Origin: Thermococcus eurythermalis
GTDB taxonomy: Archaea; Methanobacteriota_B; Thermococci; Thermococcales; Thermococcaceae
Length of the DNA: 64,000 nucleotides
Direction: 5' to 3'
NCBI RefSeq assembly: GCF_000769655.1
Contig: NZ_CP008887.1
Location: 1,798,001-1,862,000, forward strand
Shown here: positions 16,667 through 26,632 of the stretch, piece by piece
Position numbering within the stretch: the first letter of the stretch is position 1
How the letters are laid out: every line of letters begins with the position of its first letter
Notes under the pieces: model-generated
What the model was told of the DNA's origin: nothing
The model's database searches: none
Seen by the model: only the letters and a program-made list of their open reading frames with translations
Position numbers and translations under genes: made by a program

Positions 16667-16713
16667 TTTTTTCTTTTGAAAGCCCCGCCCCTTTAGGGCG
16701 GGGAGGAGGTCAG
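16667..16713 (+). repeat. IS200/IS605-derived solo end (about 47 bp)
   Basis: TTTTTCTTTTGAAAGCC, as at the left end of the IS copy at 49103, is joined to a GCCCCGCCC-TTTA-GGGCGGGG hairpin and then GGAGGTCAG, as at the right end at 50993. Nothing else of the element remains. The terminal GTCAG supplies the stop codon of the acidic protein on the minus strand. Confidence 0.7.
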
Positions 16714-16844
16714 CACTCGTCCTCCTCTTCCCAGTCTTCTTCCCACTCCTCTTCCCAGTCCTCGTCCTCCCACTCTTCGAGCTCAAACTCCTCGTCGAGG
16801 AGCTCCTCTTCGACTTCAACCTTTTTCTTCTTGGGCGGCTCCAT
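16710..16844 (-). CDS. Very small acidic Trp/Glu-rich protein
   Basis: 44 residues: MEPPKKKK, then a run of more than 30 residues made almost only of Glu, Asp and Trp (EEWEDEDWEEEWEEDWEEE), ending DEC. GTGAGGAGGAC before the ATG is a good ribosome binding site, and CTTTTTAAG upstream (about 16896) a fair promoter. Periodic Trp among acids is striking. No family recognised. The stop codon is formed by the right end of an IS605 relic, so the protein may originally have been longer. Confidence 0.6.
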   Translation of the reverse strand: MEPPKKKKVEVEEELLDEEFELEEWEDEDWEEEWEEDWEEEDEC

Positions 16845-16965
16845 GTCCTCCTCACCCTGGCTTCGTTTTGACCTACTGAACTTTAGCCCACAGGGCTTAA
16901 AAAGGTTTAAACGCCCCGAGCTCGATTTCGAAAAAGGTTTATATCAGCCGTGAGAAGTGAGTACC

Positions 16966-17721
16966 ATGAGAGTCGCGATTGTCACGGGCGACGCGAGAGT
17001 GTATTACACGGCCACAAAAGTCCTGAAGGAGTATGGAATCCCCTTCCTGAGCCTGAGGGTAGGTGAGAGGATTCCCTACGACGTTGAGGTAGTCCTCACG
17101 GGCGAGAAGGATAAGGTGGACTTTCCGGTCAAGGTCATCGTCCGAGATGAGAACTTTATAGACGAACTTCTCGCGAGACTGGAAGGGAGGGAGAGGTTTA
17201 AGAACGTCTTCATCGCAATAGACCCCGGAGAGAGACCCGGCTTAAGCGTCGTTGCAGACGGGAGGGTCATAGAAGTCCACCGCCTCGGAAGCCCGCGAGA
17301 TGTTGAAATCGTTGTTGACCTGCTCGAAAAGTACCCCGGTGCGAGGATAAAGATAGGCCACGGCGCGAAGAGGCACAGGACAATGACCCTCAAGGCCCTC
17401 GGCAGAGCCCTCGGCTACGATTACCCCATAATCGTCGTGAACGAGTTCAGGACGACCCCCAAAGTCGGGGGAATAGAAAGCTCCTCTGTCGTGGACATCG
17501 TAGCCTCAATCAACATCGGCCTGAGGGAGGGGCGTGAGACAACGATAGGGGAACTCCTTGAGGTCAAAGAGCCGACCAAAAAGGAGATAGAGCACATAAA
17601 GAGGAGGAGCCGGGAGCTGAGCGGCAACATAACAATTCCCTCAAGCCTCGCGAGGGAGGTTGCCCTCGGGAATCTAACCCTTGAGGAGGCGATTGAACTT
17701 CACAGGAGGCGTTCAAGATGA
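16966..17721 (+). CDS. RNase H-like fold protein of unknown function, partner of cdc48
   Basis: 251 residues. Residues 85-150 look like the start of an RNase H/RuvC fold ([20 protein letters not shown], a catalytic-type Asp followed by a beta hairpin, then [20 protein letters not shown]). Ahead of it lies a Rossmann-like domain ([20 protein letters not shown]). The C-terminal 60 residues are helical and basic, ending HRRRSR. I know no named family. The TATA box TTTATATC (16938-16945) leaves almost no leader before ATG 16966. Its end overlaps the cdc48 start (ATGA), so the two are co-translated. Confidence 0.75.
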   Translation: MRVAIVTGDARVYYTATKVLKEYGIPFLSLRVGERIPYDVEVVLTGEKDKVDFPVKVIVRDENFIDELLARLEGRERFKNVFIAIDPGERPGLSVVADGRVIEVHRLGSPRDVEIVVDLLEKYPGARIKIGHGAKRHRTMTLKALGRALGYDYPIIVVNEFRTTPKVGGIESSSVVDIVASINIGLREGRETTIGELLEVKEPTKKEIEHIKRRSRELSGNITIPSSLAREVALGNLTLEEAIELHRRRSR

Positions 17722-20228
17722 TATTCGGAAAGGAAGAGAGGGTTGATGAGATCAAGCTTAGGGTCGCGGAGGCCCTCAAGAGGGACGTCGGCAGGGGCAT
17801 AGTCCGCTTTGACAGGAAGTACCAGAAACAGCTCGGAGTGGAGCCGGGCGACATCGTTGAGCTGATCGGAGAGAGGAACACCGCCGCCATAGTGGCCAAC
17901 GCCCACCCTGACGACCGCGGACTGGACATCATCAGGATGGACGGCTACATCAGGAGGAACGCGGGGGTCAGCATAGGCGACTACGTGACCGTCAGGAGGG
18001 CGGAGGTCAAGGAGGCAAAGAAAGTAGTCCTTGCTCCAGCCCAGAAGGGCGTCTTCATTCAGATTCCAGGCGACCTTGTGAAGCAGAACCTGCTCGGCAG
18101 GCCCGTAGTTAAGGGAGACCTCGTAGTCGCCAGCAACAGGAGCGAGACCTACTACGGCGGCTCTCCGTTTGACGACCTTCTGAGGGGTCTCTTCGAGGCG
18201 ATGCCCATCGGCTTCGGCGAGCTCAAGTTCGTCGTCGTGAACACGGTTCCCAAGGGAATCGTCCAGATAACCTACAACACAGAGGTCGAGGTGCTCCCGC
18301 AGGCGGTCGAAGTCCGCGAGGAGAGCATCCCCGAGGTGACCTACGAGGACATTGGCGGTCTTGACGAGGCCATCCAGAAGATACGCGAGATGGTTGAGCT
18401 CCCGCTCAAGCACCCAGAGCTCTTCGAGCGCCTGGGCATTGAACCGCCGAAGGGAGTGCTCCTCTACGGTCCGCCCGGAACCGGTAAGACTCTCTTAGCG
18501 AAGGCCGTCGCTAACGAGGCCAACGCCCACTTCATAGCCATCAACGGCCCCGAGATAATGAGCAAGTTCTACGGCGAGAGTGAAGAGAGGCTCAGAGAGA
18601 TTTTCAAGGAGGCCGAGGAAAACGCCCCGAGCATCATCTTCATTGATGAGATTGACGCCATAGCGCCGAAGAGAGAAGAGGTCGTCGGCGAGGTCGAGAA
18701 GAGGGTTGTTTCACAGCTCCTCACGCTCATGGACGGCCTCAAGAGCAGGGGCAAAATCATAGTCATAGCCGCAACGAACAGGCCTGACGCCATTGACCCT
18801 GCCCTCAGGAGGCCCGGAAGGTTTGACAGGGAGATTGAAGTCGGCGTTCCCGACAAGCAGGGTAGAAAGGAGATACTCCAGATACACACCAGAGGAATGC
18901 CGCTCGAGCCGGACTACGACAAGGCAACCGTCCTGAAGGTTCTGAAGGAGATGAAGTCCAGGAAGTCCTTTAACGAGGAAAGGCTAGAGGCCCTGATTCA
19001 GAAGGTTGAGGGGGCCAAAGACGAGGCAGAAATCAAGGAAATCCTCAAGAGCGAAGGCGAGATATACGCGGAGGTCAGAAACAGGCTCATAGACAAGATG
19101 CTTGAGGAGATTGCCGAGAAGACGCACGGCTTCGTCGGTGCTGACTTAGCCGCCCTCGCGAGAGAGGCCGCTATGGTCGTCCTGAGGAGGCTCATCAATG
19201 AAGGCAAGATAAACCCCGAGCAGGATAAGATACCGCCCGAAGTCCTCCAGGAGCTCCGTGTCAGGAAGGAAGACTTTTATGAGGCCCTCAAGATGGTCGA
19301 GCCGAGCGCTCTCAGGGAGGTTCTCATAGAGGTTCCGAACGTCCGCTGGGACGACATAGGTGGATTAGAAGACGTTAAACAGGAGCTCCGCGAGGCAGTG
19401 GAATGGCCCCTCAAGTACCCGAAGGCGTTCGAGAGGCTCGGCATAACGCCCCCGAGGGGAATACTCCTCTACGGTCCGCCTGGAACCGGTAAGACCCTCC
19501 TTGCAAAGGCCGTTGCCAACGAGAGCGAGGCCAACTTCATCGGCATCCGCGGGCCGGAAGTGCTGAGCAAGTGGGTCGGTGAGAGCGAGAAGAGGATTAG
19601 GGAGATATTCAGGAAGGCTCGCCAGGCCGCTCCGACGGTCATATTCATCGACGAGATTGACGCCATAGCCCCGGCGAGGGGTGCCGAGGGGGACAGAGTA
19701 ACCGACAGGCTCATCAACCAGCTCCTCACCGAGATGGACGGCATAGAGAGGAACAGCGGTGTCGTTGTCATAGCCGCCACCAACAGGCCGGACATCCTCG
19801 ACCCAGCTCTGCTGAGGCCTGGAAGGTTCGACAGGCTCGTGCTCGTGCCAGCGCCCGACGAGAAGACCAGGCTTGAGATACTCAAGGTGCACACGAGACG
19901 CGTCCCGCTCGCGGAAGACGTCAGCCTCGCGGAGCTGGCAAAGAAGACCAAAGGCTACTCGGGAGCTGACCTCGAAGCCCTCGTCAGAGAAGCCGCGCTC
20001 ATCACTATGCGCAGGGTCATGCGCGAACTGCCCACGGAGCTCGTTGAGAGCGAGAGCGAGGAGTTCCTTGAGAGGCTCAAGGTATCAAAGAGGGACTTCG
20101 AGGAGGCCCTGAAGAAAATCAAGCCCAGCATAACGCCGTACATGATCGAGTACTACAAGAACTTCGAGGAGGGCAGAAAGAGGAGACATGAAAAGGAGCG
20201 CGGTGGCGTGGACTACTACACGTTCTGA
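17718..20228 (+). CDS. CDC48/VCP-type double AAA ATPase
   Basis: 836 residues. The N domain (1-180) is the double-psi barrel plus four-strand barrel that binds adaptors. D1 has Walker [19 protein letters not shown] (near 247-263) and Walker [18 protein letters not shown]2 has the same Walker A near 585-600 and [19 protein letters not shown]. Between them is a charged insertion ([20 protein letters not shown] onward, about 60 residues) typical of Thermococcales homologues. It unfolds proteins for the proteasome and remodels complexes. The C-terminus [16 protein letters not shown] ends in a Tyr-containing tail like that recognised by the proteasome (HbYX-like, YTF). Confidence 0.95.
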   Translation: MIFGKEERVDEIKLRVAEALKRDVGRGIVRFDRKYQKQLGVEPGDIVELIGERNTAAIVANAHPDDRGLDIIRMDGYIRRNAGVSIGDYVTVRRAEVKEAKKVVLAPAQKGVFIQIPGDLVKQNLLGRPVVKGDLVVASNRSETYYGGSPFDDLLRGLFEAMPIGFGELKFVVVNTVPKGIVQITYNTEVEVLPQAVEVREESIPEVTYEDIGGLDEAIQKIREMVELPLKHPELFERLGIEPPKGVLLYGPPGTGKTLLAKAVANEANAHFIAINGPEIMSKFYGESEERLREIFKEAEENAPSIIFIDEIDAIAPKREEVVGEVEKRVVSQLLTLMDGLKSRGKIIVIAATNRPDAIDPALRRPGRFDREIEVGVPDKQGRKEILQIHTRGMPLEPDYDKATVLKVLKEMKSRKSFNEERLEALIQKVEGAKDEAEIKEILKSEGEIYAEVRNRLIDKMLEEIAEKTHGFVGADLAALAREAAMVVLRRLINEGKINPEQDKIPPEVLQELRVRKEDFYEALKMVEPSALREVLIEVPNVRWDDIGGLEDVKQELREAVEWPLKYPKAFERLGITPPRGILLYGPPGTGKTLLAKAVANESEANFIGIRGPEVLSKWVGESEKRIREIFRKARQAAPTVIFIDEIDAIAPARGAEGDRVTDRLINQLLTEMDGIERNSGVVVIAATNRPDILDPALLRPGRFDRLVLVPAPDEKTRLEILKVHTRRVPLAEDVSLAELAKKTKGYSGADLEALVREAALITMRRVMRELPTELVESESEEFLERLKVSKRDFEEALKKIKPSITPYMIEYYKNFEEGRKRRHEKERGGVDYYTF

Positions 20229-20274
20229 CCGCTTTGACGCCTTTACAATTTTCTTTAAATCTCTTTTCTAGGAA

Positions 20275-21201
20275 TTACGTTTCCCTCTGCTCCCTGTACC
20301 ACTCGACCGTCTTCTTGAGACCCTCTTCGAGTGAAAACTCCGGCTCAAAGCCCAGCTTCTTTATCTCAGTTATGTCCGCCTGGCTGTGCCTTATGTCTCC
20401 AGGCCTCGGCTTGTCGAAGACTATCGAGCTCGTTGTTCCGGTTATTTCAATGATTTTCATTGCGAGCTCAAGAATGGTTGTCTGCCTTCCGGTCGCGACG
20501 TTGAAGACCCGCCCGTTGGCTTTCCTGCTCTCGGCGACGAGGAGGTTCGCCCTGACGACGTCCTTCACGTAGATGAAATCGCGCGTCTGCTTGCCGTCGC
20601 CGTAAATAACAAGCGGTTCTCCAGCTAAGGCCCTGTTGATGAATATGCTTATCACGCCTGCGTACTGGTTGGCGCTCTGTCTCGGGCCGAAGACGTTAAA
20701 GTAGCGCAGGGAAACGACTGGCAGGCCGTAGAGCTCGTGGTAGACGCGGAGGTACTCTTCAGCGGTTGCCTTCGTGACTCCGTAAGGGGATAGGGGCTTT
20801 GGCCGTTCAGTTTCCTTCAGCGGAAGGTTGGGGTTGTCGCCGTAGACCGCGGCGGAAGACGCGAAAATTAGCTTTCCATTGCCTTCAAGGAGAGCCCTGA
20901 TGATGTTTAGTGTCCCGAGGACGTTTACCTCCTCCGTAAAAACGGGGTCGCGTATGCTCTCGACGACGCTTACCTGCGCCGCCTCGTGGAAAACGTAGTC
21001 AGCGTGGCTTATCAGCTCGGCTATCGCGTCATAATCTCTTATGTCCGCCTTGACGAGCTTTGCCCCCGGAGGGACGTTCTCCTCCTTTCCCGTGTACAGG
21101 TTGTCAATGACGATGACGTCGTTGTCCTTGACAAGCTCCCAGGCTATGTGCGAGCCAATGAAGCCCGCTCCCCCGGTGACAACGATTAACTTGTTCCTCA
21201 T
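20275..21201 (-). CDS. NAD-dependent sugar epimerase (UDP-glucose 4-epimerase type)
   Basis: 308 residues, extended short-chain dehydrogenase. NAD-binding GGAGFIGSHIAWEL, then VIDNLYTGKEENVP, the catalytic YGVTKATAEEYLR (Tyr and Lys three apart), and GDGKQTRDFIYVKDVVRA, which are typical of GalE/WbpP epimerases. It should interconvert UDP-glucose and UDP-galactose or their N-acetyl forms for glycoconjugates. Start at ATG 21201 after GGGGTTGAG. Alone on its strand; substrate not determinable from sequence. Confidence 0.88.
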   Translation of the reverse strand: MRNKLIVVTGGAGFIGSHIAWELVKDNDVIVIDNLYTGKEENVPPGAKLVKADIRDYDAIAELISHADYVFHEAAQVSVVESIRDPVFTEEVNVLGTLNIIRALLEGNGKLIFASSAAVYGDNPNLPLKETERPKPLSPYGVTKATAEEYLRVYHELYGLPVVSLRYFNVFGPRQSANQYAGVISIFINRALAGEPLVIYGDGKQTRDFIYVKDVVRANLLVAESRKANGRVFNVATGRQTTILELAMKIIEITGTTSSIVFDKPRPGDIRHSQADITEIKKLGFEPEFSLEEGLKKTVEWYREQRET

Positions 21202-21249
21202 GCTCAACCCCTGGGATGTAGGGGAGAGACCTTAAGTTTCTTTCTCTCG

Positions 21250-21528
21250 TTAAATCATCCTGAGCTTCACGGCCTTCATAATGTCCTCCTTTGAGGGTGG
21301 GTTTCCAGAGACGTTCGAGTAGATGCTCACAAGGTCGTTTATAATCATGGAGAGTTTTTCAATGATGTCCTTGCTCTTGTTCCAAGGGGTGGCATAGCGG
21401 AACTCTATGATGTCGGCTAGGTCGTCAATGGTGAACTCGTAGATGACTCTCTCACTGGGACACTCAACAAGCAACAGCTTCCCGTCCTTAAGGACTGCCC
21501 TAAAGCCGGTCTTCTGGCTCTCCACCAT
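21250..21528 (-). CDS. Small hypothetical protein
   Basis: 92 residues, a beta-rich first half (RAVLKDGKLLLVECPSERVI) followed by helices (DIIEKLSMIINDLVSIYSNV). No known motif, membrane segment or cysteine pattern. GTGATGCC precedes the ATG. Upstream and on the same strand is only an intergenic stretch of about 150 bases before purA, which runs the other way. Seems a real, conserved-type gene by codon use, but the role is unknown. Confidence 0.65.
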   Translation of the reverse strand: MVESQKTGFRAVLKDGKLLLVECPSERVIYEFTIDDLADIIEFRYATPWNKSKDIIEKLSMIINDLVSIYSNVSGNPPSKEDIMKAVKLRMI

Positions 21529-21682
21529 ATGGCATCACGTTACTTACTTGGTCATCGAAGTACTTTAAGGTTGTGCTCCCGGACTATGAAAATTTTGGGT
21601 GCATCGTGTTTGGATTAACAAATTTTTGTCCATTCCGAAACCATTATAAGTCACTTATTGACTTAAACCTGGGTAAGGAGCC

Positions 21683-22702
21683 ATGCCGAGCTACATAGTC
21701 GTTGGCGGTCAGTGGGGAGACGAGGGCAAGGGGTCAATAATAGCGTACCTTGCCCTGAAGGATAAGCCTGAAGTAATAGCGCGCGGTGGAGTGGGAACGA
21801 ACGCTGGTCACAGCGTCTTTATCAACGGCAGGAAGTACGCCGTCAGACAGCTCCCGACGGGCTTCATGCAGACCAAGGCCAGGCTTCTCGTCGGAGCGGG
21901 AGTTCTCGTTGACCCGGAGGTCTTTTTCCACGAGCTTGAGCACCTGAAGGACTTCAACGTTGCAGAGAGGGTCGGGATTGACTACCGCTGCGCTATAATT
22001 GAGGAGAAGCACAAACAGCTAGACCGCTCCAACAGCCACCTGCACGAAAAGATAGGGACAACTGGAAGCGGCTGCGGGCCCGCTAATGCAGACAGGGTCA
22101 TGAGGAAGGCCAAGCTCGCGAGGGACATCAAGGAGCTTGAGCCCTATCTGACGGACGTCGCCCAGGAGGTAAACGACGCCCTCGACGAAGGGAAGCTCGT
22201 CCTCGTTGAGGGGACCCAGGGCTTTGGACTGAGCCTCTACTACGGGACTTACCCGTACGTGACCTCAAAGGACACAACAGCTTCTGCCATTGCGAGCGAC
22301 GTTGGAATAGGGCCTACGAGGGTTGACGACGTCATAGTCGTCTTCAAGAGCTTCCCGACGCGCGTCGGAGAGGGGCCGTTCCCGACCGAGATGAGTCAGA
22401 AAGAGGCTGAGAAAATGGGTCTCGTTGAGTACGGCACAGTTACAGGCAGGAGGAGAAGGGTCGGCTGGTTCGACTTCGAGTTCGCGCGCTATTCGGCGAG
22501 GATAAACGGCGCGACGATGCTAGCCGTGACGATGCTCGACAAATACGACAAAGAGGCCTTCGGTGTCACCGACTACGACAAACTGCCGAAGAGGGCCAAG
22601 GAGTTCATAGAGGAGATAGAAGAAAGGGTCGGCGTCCCGGTCGGGCTGATAAAGACCGGGCCCGAGCTGGAGCACATCATTGACAGGCGGGACGTCATTT
22701 GA
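21683..22702 (+). CDS. purA: Adenylosuccinate synthetase (short archaeal form)
   Basis: 339 residues, about 90 shorter than the bacterial enzyme, which is normal for Thermococcales. It joins IMP and aspartate using GTP, the first step to AMP. The GTP-binding loop [12 protein letters not shown] at residues 5-16 with the catalytic Asp, GTNAGHS with the catalytic His, and [14 protein letters not shown] are all present. The C-terminal [14 protein letters not shown] binds substrate. Promoter ATTATAAG near 21643; ribosome binding site AAGGAG. The stop overlaps the convergent gene by 8 bp. Confidence 0.95.
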   Translation: MPSYIVVGGQWGDEGKGSIIAYLALKDKPEVIARGGVGTNAGHSVFINGRKYAVRQLPTGFMQTKARLLVGAGVLVDPEVFFHELEHLKDFNVAERVGIDYRCAIIEEKHKQLDRSNSHLHEKIGTTGSGCGPANADRVMRKAKLARDIKELEPYLTDVAQEVNDALDEGKLVLVEGTQGFGLSLYYGTYPYVTSKDTTASAIASDVGIGPTRVDDVIVVFKSFPTRVGEGPFPTEMSQKEAEKMGLVEYGTVTGRRRRVGWFDFEFARYSARINGATMLAVTMLDKYDKEAFGVTDYDKLPKRAKEFIEEIEERVGVPVGLIKTGPELEHIIDRRDVI

Positions 22703-24746
22703 CGGCGTACTTGCTCTCGACCTGAGCCAGCCTGAACTTGGACGAGATGCCGCTTCCCCTGACGAGGTCGTGGTCCACCAGCTCCCCTGTGAGGGTGTTG
22801 TACTTTCCGAAGTATATCCCCTTTTTTCCAACACCTTTTACCCCTGCATAGCCCTCCTCGATGTTGTGGACTATCCATTCAACCTCTATGGTGTCCCCGT
22901 ACTTTTCCCTCACGAACTGGGTGAACGCTTTGGTGATGGCGCTCTCAATGTACTGGTGCTCAAATTCGAGAATTTCACCCGTTGTCCTGTGGACTTTGAG
23001 CCTTCCGAAGGCCTTTGAGCCCGTAAACTCGACTTCCCAGTGGTCAGAAAGTCTGAGGCACTCAATGGAGGGGTTCGGCTCGACCTCCAGGATTTTTGCG
23101 AGCACGATTTCCTCGACGCGCTTCTTCTTGAGGAACCTGTCTGTCTCTCTAACCTCGCCCGAGAGGGATACGAAGACCTTAACGATGTCCCGCTCACCCT
23201 CCAGGGTTATTATAAACCCGTTTTCAGATTCTTCGGTGAATATCGCCCTGTAGTCCCCATACTTCCTGACCGCAAGCTCGGCGGCCAGATTAGCTCCAAC
23301 CTCCAGCGAGGACTCAAGGACTTTTCCGGTCTCGCCGTCGTACTCAAGGCGGGCCCTGATGCCGCTCCCCTCGAACTCAGCTCTGACAAGGGCGTGGCCG
23401 GCAACCTTGCACGACTTCAGCTCAATGTCCCTGACGACCTCAAGGGCCCAGCCCGCGATGCTCTTCAGGACTTCCTTCGGGGAGCCGAGGTCGCGGGTGC
23501 TGATAATTTCCCCCGTCCGCTGGTCAAGGTGGACTGCAAGAACCTTCCCACCGCTCAAAATGTCAACAACGACCGCACCGGAGTGCCTCTCAACTCCTAT
23601 TACCTGACCGTCGCCGTACCTGGACAGGACTGCGTTCAGTATGGCATCCTCGGTCAGAGCCGACTGGAACCTCCTAACGTCCCCGCTGTAGGAATTGACC
23701 TCGATTTCAAAGAGGTATCTGCTCGTTCTGCCCCTTATCAGGCTGAAGCGCCTTTTGGTGACGATTTCAACGGTTACCGGCTCTTCGCCAAGTTCTGCCC
23801 TCACATGGTTCTTTGCCAGTTCAACGAGCTCCTCCCCGCTTAGGGGCTCGGCTTTGGCGCTCACGCGGCCTATGGCAAAATCGAAGAGAACTTCCACGGG
23901 CTTTGAACCTGCTGAGAACGTCACCTGGGCTTTTTTGGGCACGTATGCTTTTCTTGGGCTGGTGGCCCGCAGGTCAAGCCACCCACGCCTCGCGGCCTCC
24001 TCAACCACGGGTTTTACGGGGTCAACGTCGTTCTCCACTTCTATTTCAGTTGCCAGAACCGTCGCAACGTCCTCCAGGAGGGCCTTCATTGCCTTGCCCT
24101 TCAGCTCTCCTTCAACGTTTAGAACGAGGTTCTCACCATCGTAGAAAGCCTTACCACTGCCGTTTTCTCGCACCCAGGGAACGACGTAGACGGGTTTAAG
24201 CGTCAGCGTTAGGCCCTCAAGTTTGAGAGCCTCGGGCCGGATACCAAACCGGTAGGAGACTACCTTCTTTGCCTCCTCGATGAGCTTCTGTGGCGATACC
24301 GATTCAAGGAGCGGCCCATCAAGAACGAACTCTTTCAGCTCCTCCGGCTTCTCTCCCTCTGGAAGGAGCTTCTCAAGAAGCGTCTTTGGAGGTGCTATGG
24401 AGTAGCGGTTAAAGGTCTCGGAGAGCCACTCGGGGCCAAAAACGGCAATCCCTTCAAGCTCGTAGTCAAGGTCATCTAGTGCTATGAGAACTGCCCTGCC
24501 GTACTTCGACAGCACGCTTTCAAGCCAGTCCTTTTTGGGTTTTCCCCTTAAAAGGGCAACCGCAAGGGTCTCTCGCCCGTAGAACGGGTCGTTGCGCTCC
24601 CCTATCACCACGGCGAGCCTGGCCTTCCCCCTCTTTTTATACTCCCTCCCTGTCTCCGAGAAACCTGCCCTCCCAATGAGCTCGGCAAGTCCCTCCACAA
24701 CGAGGTCCTCGGGGGCCAGAAGTACCATAGACGGTTCCCACGCCAT
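22695..24746 (-). CDS. Large cytoplasmic protein with PepSY-like repeats
   Basis: 683 residues from ATG 24746 (GGGG upstream; TATA-like AAATATTTATCC near 24785). The N-terminal 120 residues look like an alpha/beta domain ([39 protein letters not shown]). The remainder contains several PepSY/YcdB-like units of about 75-80 residues, each with a helix, strands and a closing T/SGE(I/V) turn: [47 protein letters not shown]. PepSY domains usually sit outside the cell and inhibit peptidases. Here no signal peptide or membrane segment is seen, which is unusual. Function unknown. Confidence 0.75.
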   Translation of the reverse strand: MAWEPSMVLLAPEDLVVEGLAELIGRAGFSETGREYKKRGKARLAVVIGERNDPFYGRETLAVALLRGKPKKDWLESVLSKYGRAVLIALDDLDYELEGIAVFGPEWLSETFNRYSIAPPKTLLEKLLPEGEKPEELKEFVLDGPLLESVSPQKLIEEAKKVVSYRFGIRPEALKLEGLTLTLKPVYVVPWVRENGSGKAFYDGENLVLNVEGELKGKAMKALLEDVATVLATEIEVENDVDPVKPVVEEAARRGWLDLRATSPRKAYVPKKAQVTFSAGSKPVEVLFDFAIGRVSAKAEPLSGEELVELAKNHVRAELGEEPVTVEIVTKRRFSLIRGRTSRYLFEIEVNSYSGDVRRFQSALTEDAILNAVLSRYGDGQVIGVERHSGAVVVDILSGGKVLAVHLDQRTGEIISTRDLGSPKEVLKSIAGWALEVVRDIELKSCKVAGHALVRAEFEGSGIRARLEYDGETGKVLESSLEVGANLAAELAVRKYGDYRAIFTEESENGFIITLEGERDIVKVFVSLSGEVRETDRFLKKKRVEEIVLAKILEVEPNPSIECLRLSDHWEVEFTGSKAFGRLKVHRTTGEILEFEHQYIESAITKAFTQFVREKYGDTIEVEWIVHNIEEGYAGVKGVGKKGIYFGKYNTLTGELVDHDLVRGSGISSKFRLAQVESKYAVK

Positions 24747-24831
24747 AGTAAATCCCCATATAATTAAATGGGGTAAAAGGATAAATATTTTTTGGGTTTC
24801 TCGGCGTTTACAATTAATCACAATCGACCCA

Positions 24832-25617
24832 CTAGCTCCGGGAGGCCCCCTCAACCAGCCACTGGATTATCGTCCTGTGGAACTCGTCAGCCCACTCTGG
24901 GTCTTCGAATATCTCGTGGTAGGCCCCCTCAAACTCTTTAAGCGTCTTGTCCTCTATTTTGAGCTCTTCAAAGAGTTTTCTTGCCCCCTCCGGGGGCGTT
25001 ATGACGTCGCCAGTGCCAACGAGGAGCAGGACAGGGGCTTTTATTCTATCTGCTTCCATGTGTGCCAGCTCCATGTTCACGAAGATGCTCCTTCCGAGCT
25101 TGGCCGAAATCCTGTCGTGGACAAGGGGGTCTTCAATGTAACGTTTAACCGCCTCGGGATTCCTGGAAAGCAGGTTTGGATTAATGCCGTTGGAGAGCAC
25201 TATTCCTGGGGCTATTTTTCCAAGGAACTTTGCGAGGGCCACCATGAAGCCAGACGTTTCCGGGCTCTTGGCGAGGGCGGGCGAGGAGGCCACGAGGCCG
25301 CGTATCTTGTCGGGCCTCGTCTCGGCGTAGCGTATTACGGTTAGGCCGCCGAGGCTGTGCCCGAAGATGAAGGGCTTCTCACCTATTTCTGCAATTATAG
25401 AATCAATTATTTCCATAGCCTCTTCAACGCTGGTGTGCCCCCTCTTGCCGGGGCTCTTCCCGTGACCGGGCCAGTCAAAGGCATAGACAGCGAAGCCGGC
25501 ATCGTTGAGCTCTTTAATCAGCCTTCCGTACCTCCCGCTGTGCTCTCCGAGGCCGTGGACAAGAACCACCCAGCCCCGCTCGGGGGTTCCGAACTTGGCT
25601 TTATATATTTCAGCCAT
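24832..25617 (-). CDS. Alpha/beta hydrolase, monoacylglycerol lipase/lysophospholipase-like
   Basis: 261 residues. Oxyanion-hole HGLGEHSGRYG near residue 22, DWPGHGKS, nucleophile elbow FGHSLGGLTV, acid residue VGTGDVITPPEG and catalytic His in GAYHEIFEDPE form a complete catalytic triad in the monoglyceride-lipase subfamily (Hydrolase_4). No signal peptide, so cytoplasmic. Likely splits acyl esters or lysolipid-like substrates; archaeal lipids are ethers, so the natural substrate may be an exogenous ester. Start at ATG 25617 after GGCGATGA. Gap of about 85 bases to the next gene on the same strand. Confidence 0.88.
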   Translation of the reverse strand: MAEIYKAKFGTPERGWVVLVHGLGEHSGRYGRLIKELNDAGFAVYAFDWPGHGKSPGKRGHTSVEEAMEIIDSIIAEIGEKPFIFGHSLGGLTVIRYAETRPDKIRGLVASSPALAKSPETSGFMVALAKFLGKIAPGIVLSNGINPNLLSRNPEAVKRYIEDPLVHDRISAKLGRSIFVNMELAHMEADRIKAPVLLLVGTGDVITPPEGARKLFEELKIEDKTLKEFEGAYHEIFEDPEWADEFHRTIIQWLVEGASRS

Positions 25618-25686
25618 AGTCATCGCCAGTCGGGAAATTTAGAAAAGGAAGATTTAAGGTTTTCAGTGCGAACCCCGAAGTGCGGA

Positions 25687-26340
25687 TTAATATGAAAATC
25701 GGTTCTCCTTTATCCTCTCGTTGGCAAAGCGGACGATTTTCTGGACGTCCTCACCAATTGTGTCCGGCTCTGGCTTCATCAGGACGTAGAATACGTTGGT
25801 CTTCGGCGTGAGCGAAACGTGCTTGACGTTGTGGGGGTTGGAGAGGCTTTCAACGAGCTCCTTAAGGTTTTCGATGTCCCGCTTTTTCTCGTATAAGGCC
25901 TCGTATTGTTTCCCGGCAATCTCAATCGTCTCCTTCTGGAGGAAGTCTTCGTTCTCGATGTCCGGCTTCAGCCTGTAGTAGCCCTTCTGGATGAGGTGCG
26001 CCTCGCGCTTTATCTGGGCAAAGGGCCTGACCACAATGTAGAGCTTGTCGTGTCTGCTGGTTAGCAGGGAAATCGGAAAGTAAAGGATGCTGTGCCTCGG
26101 CAAGAGTGTTAAAGTATACTCGAACTTCCTGGTGTTGTTGCGGTTGACTTTGTATTCAGCGCGGAAGCCGATGTATCCGCCGAGCCACGTATAGTCCTCG
26201 CTCTCGGGCTTTACGACCTCCTTTATCGCCCTTATGTAGTGCTCCATCAAAAGCAGGTTGAGCTTCCTTCCGCGGTAGTACTGGATAACTGAGATTCCAG
26301 CTAAGACAAATATTGCCGCAAACAGCGCCTGGTTGTCCAT
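25687..26340 (-). CDS. Membrane-anchored hypothetical protein
   Basis: 217 residues. Residues 4-20 are a single N-terminal membrane helix (ALFAAIFVLAGISVI), followed by a soluble part with several beta strands (YTLTLLPRHSILYFPISLL) and a helical end (VQKIVRFANERIKENRFSY). No known family. It follows the DUF59 gene by one base, so it belongs to the ArsA/DUF59 operon. GGAGGATTAAG sets the start. The operon context hints at membrane or metal-related work, nothing firmer. Confidence 0.7.
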   Translation of the reverse strand: MDNQALFAAIFVLAGISVIQYYRGRKLNLLLMEHYIRAIKEVVKPESEDYTWLGGYIGFRAEYKVNRNNTRKFEYTLTLLPRHSILYFPISLLTSRHDKLYIVVRPFAQIKREAHLIQKGYYRLKPDIENEDFLQKETIEIAGKQYEALYEKKRDIENLKELVESLSNPHNVKHVSLTPKTNVFYVLMKPEPDTIGEDVQKIVRFANERIKENRFSY

Positions 26341-26341
26341 C

Positions 26342-26632
26342 TTAATCCTCCTCCAGCGGGTAATACCTTTCAAGGGTTCTTGAATCCAGTATCTCAAGAC
26401 GGGCGATATCATCGAGGATAGCAACGATGTCCTTAACGATTCTCCGCTTCACAGGCCAGCTGAGGGCGTTCTGGAACGGGTGTCGTAGCCCCTCTGAAAG
26501 GCGCAGGTAAATCCTTACACCGTCCTCGTCAGCAATGACTTTCTCAACAAGTCCAAGGCTTACTATGTCCATCTCCGTTATCGGTTCTTTAACCTGTCTA
26601 AGCCTCTGGTATACCTCCTTCTCAACGTCCAA
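26342..26632 (-). CDS. DUF59/MIP18-type Fe-S assembly protein
   Basis: 96 residues with the DUF59 layout: a helix (VYQRLRQVKEP), EMDIVSLGLVEKVIADEDGVRIYL as the central sheet, and a final helix VKRRIVKDIVAILDDI. Family members (SufT, MIP18, PaaD) help deliver Fe-S clusters, often with a P-loop ATPase. Here the ATPase is the ArsA-like gene directly upstream, whose end it overlaps by 11 bp. The start is a TTG at 26632 with GGGGGA upstream; no ATG exists before residue 21. The usual catalytic Cys of SufT-type proteins is absent. Confidence 0.7.
   Translation of the reverse strand: MDVEKEVYQRLRQVKEPITEMDIVSLGLVEKVIADEDGVRIYLRLSEGLRHPFQNALSWPVKRRIVKDIVAILDDIARLEILDSRTLERYYPLEED

Noticed and set aside
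17700-18413. A 237-codon minus-strand frame over the start of cdc48
   Set aside because: Shadow of the Cdc48 N-domain; no promoter or ribosome binding site.
23040-23843. A 267-codon plus-strand frame inside the PepSY-like gene
   Set aside because: The minus-strand gene has start signals and repeat structure; the plus frame has neither.
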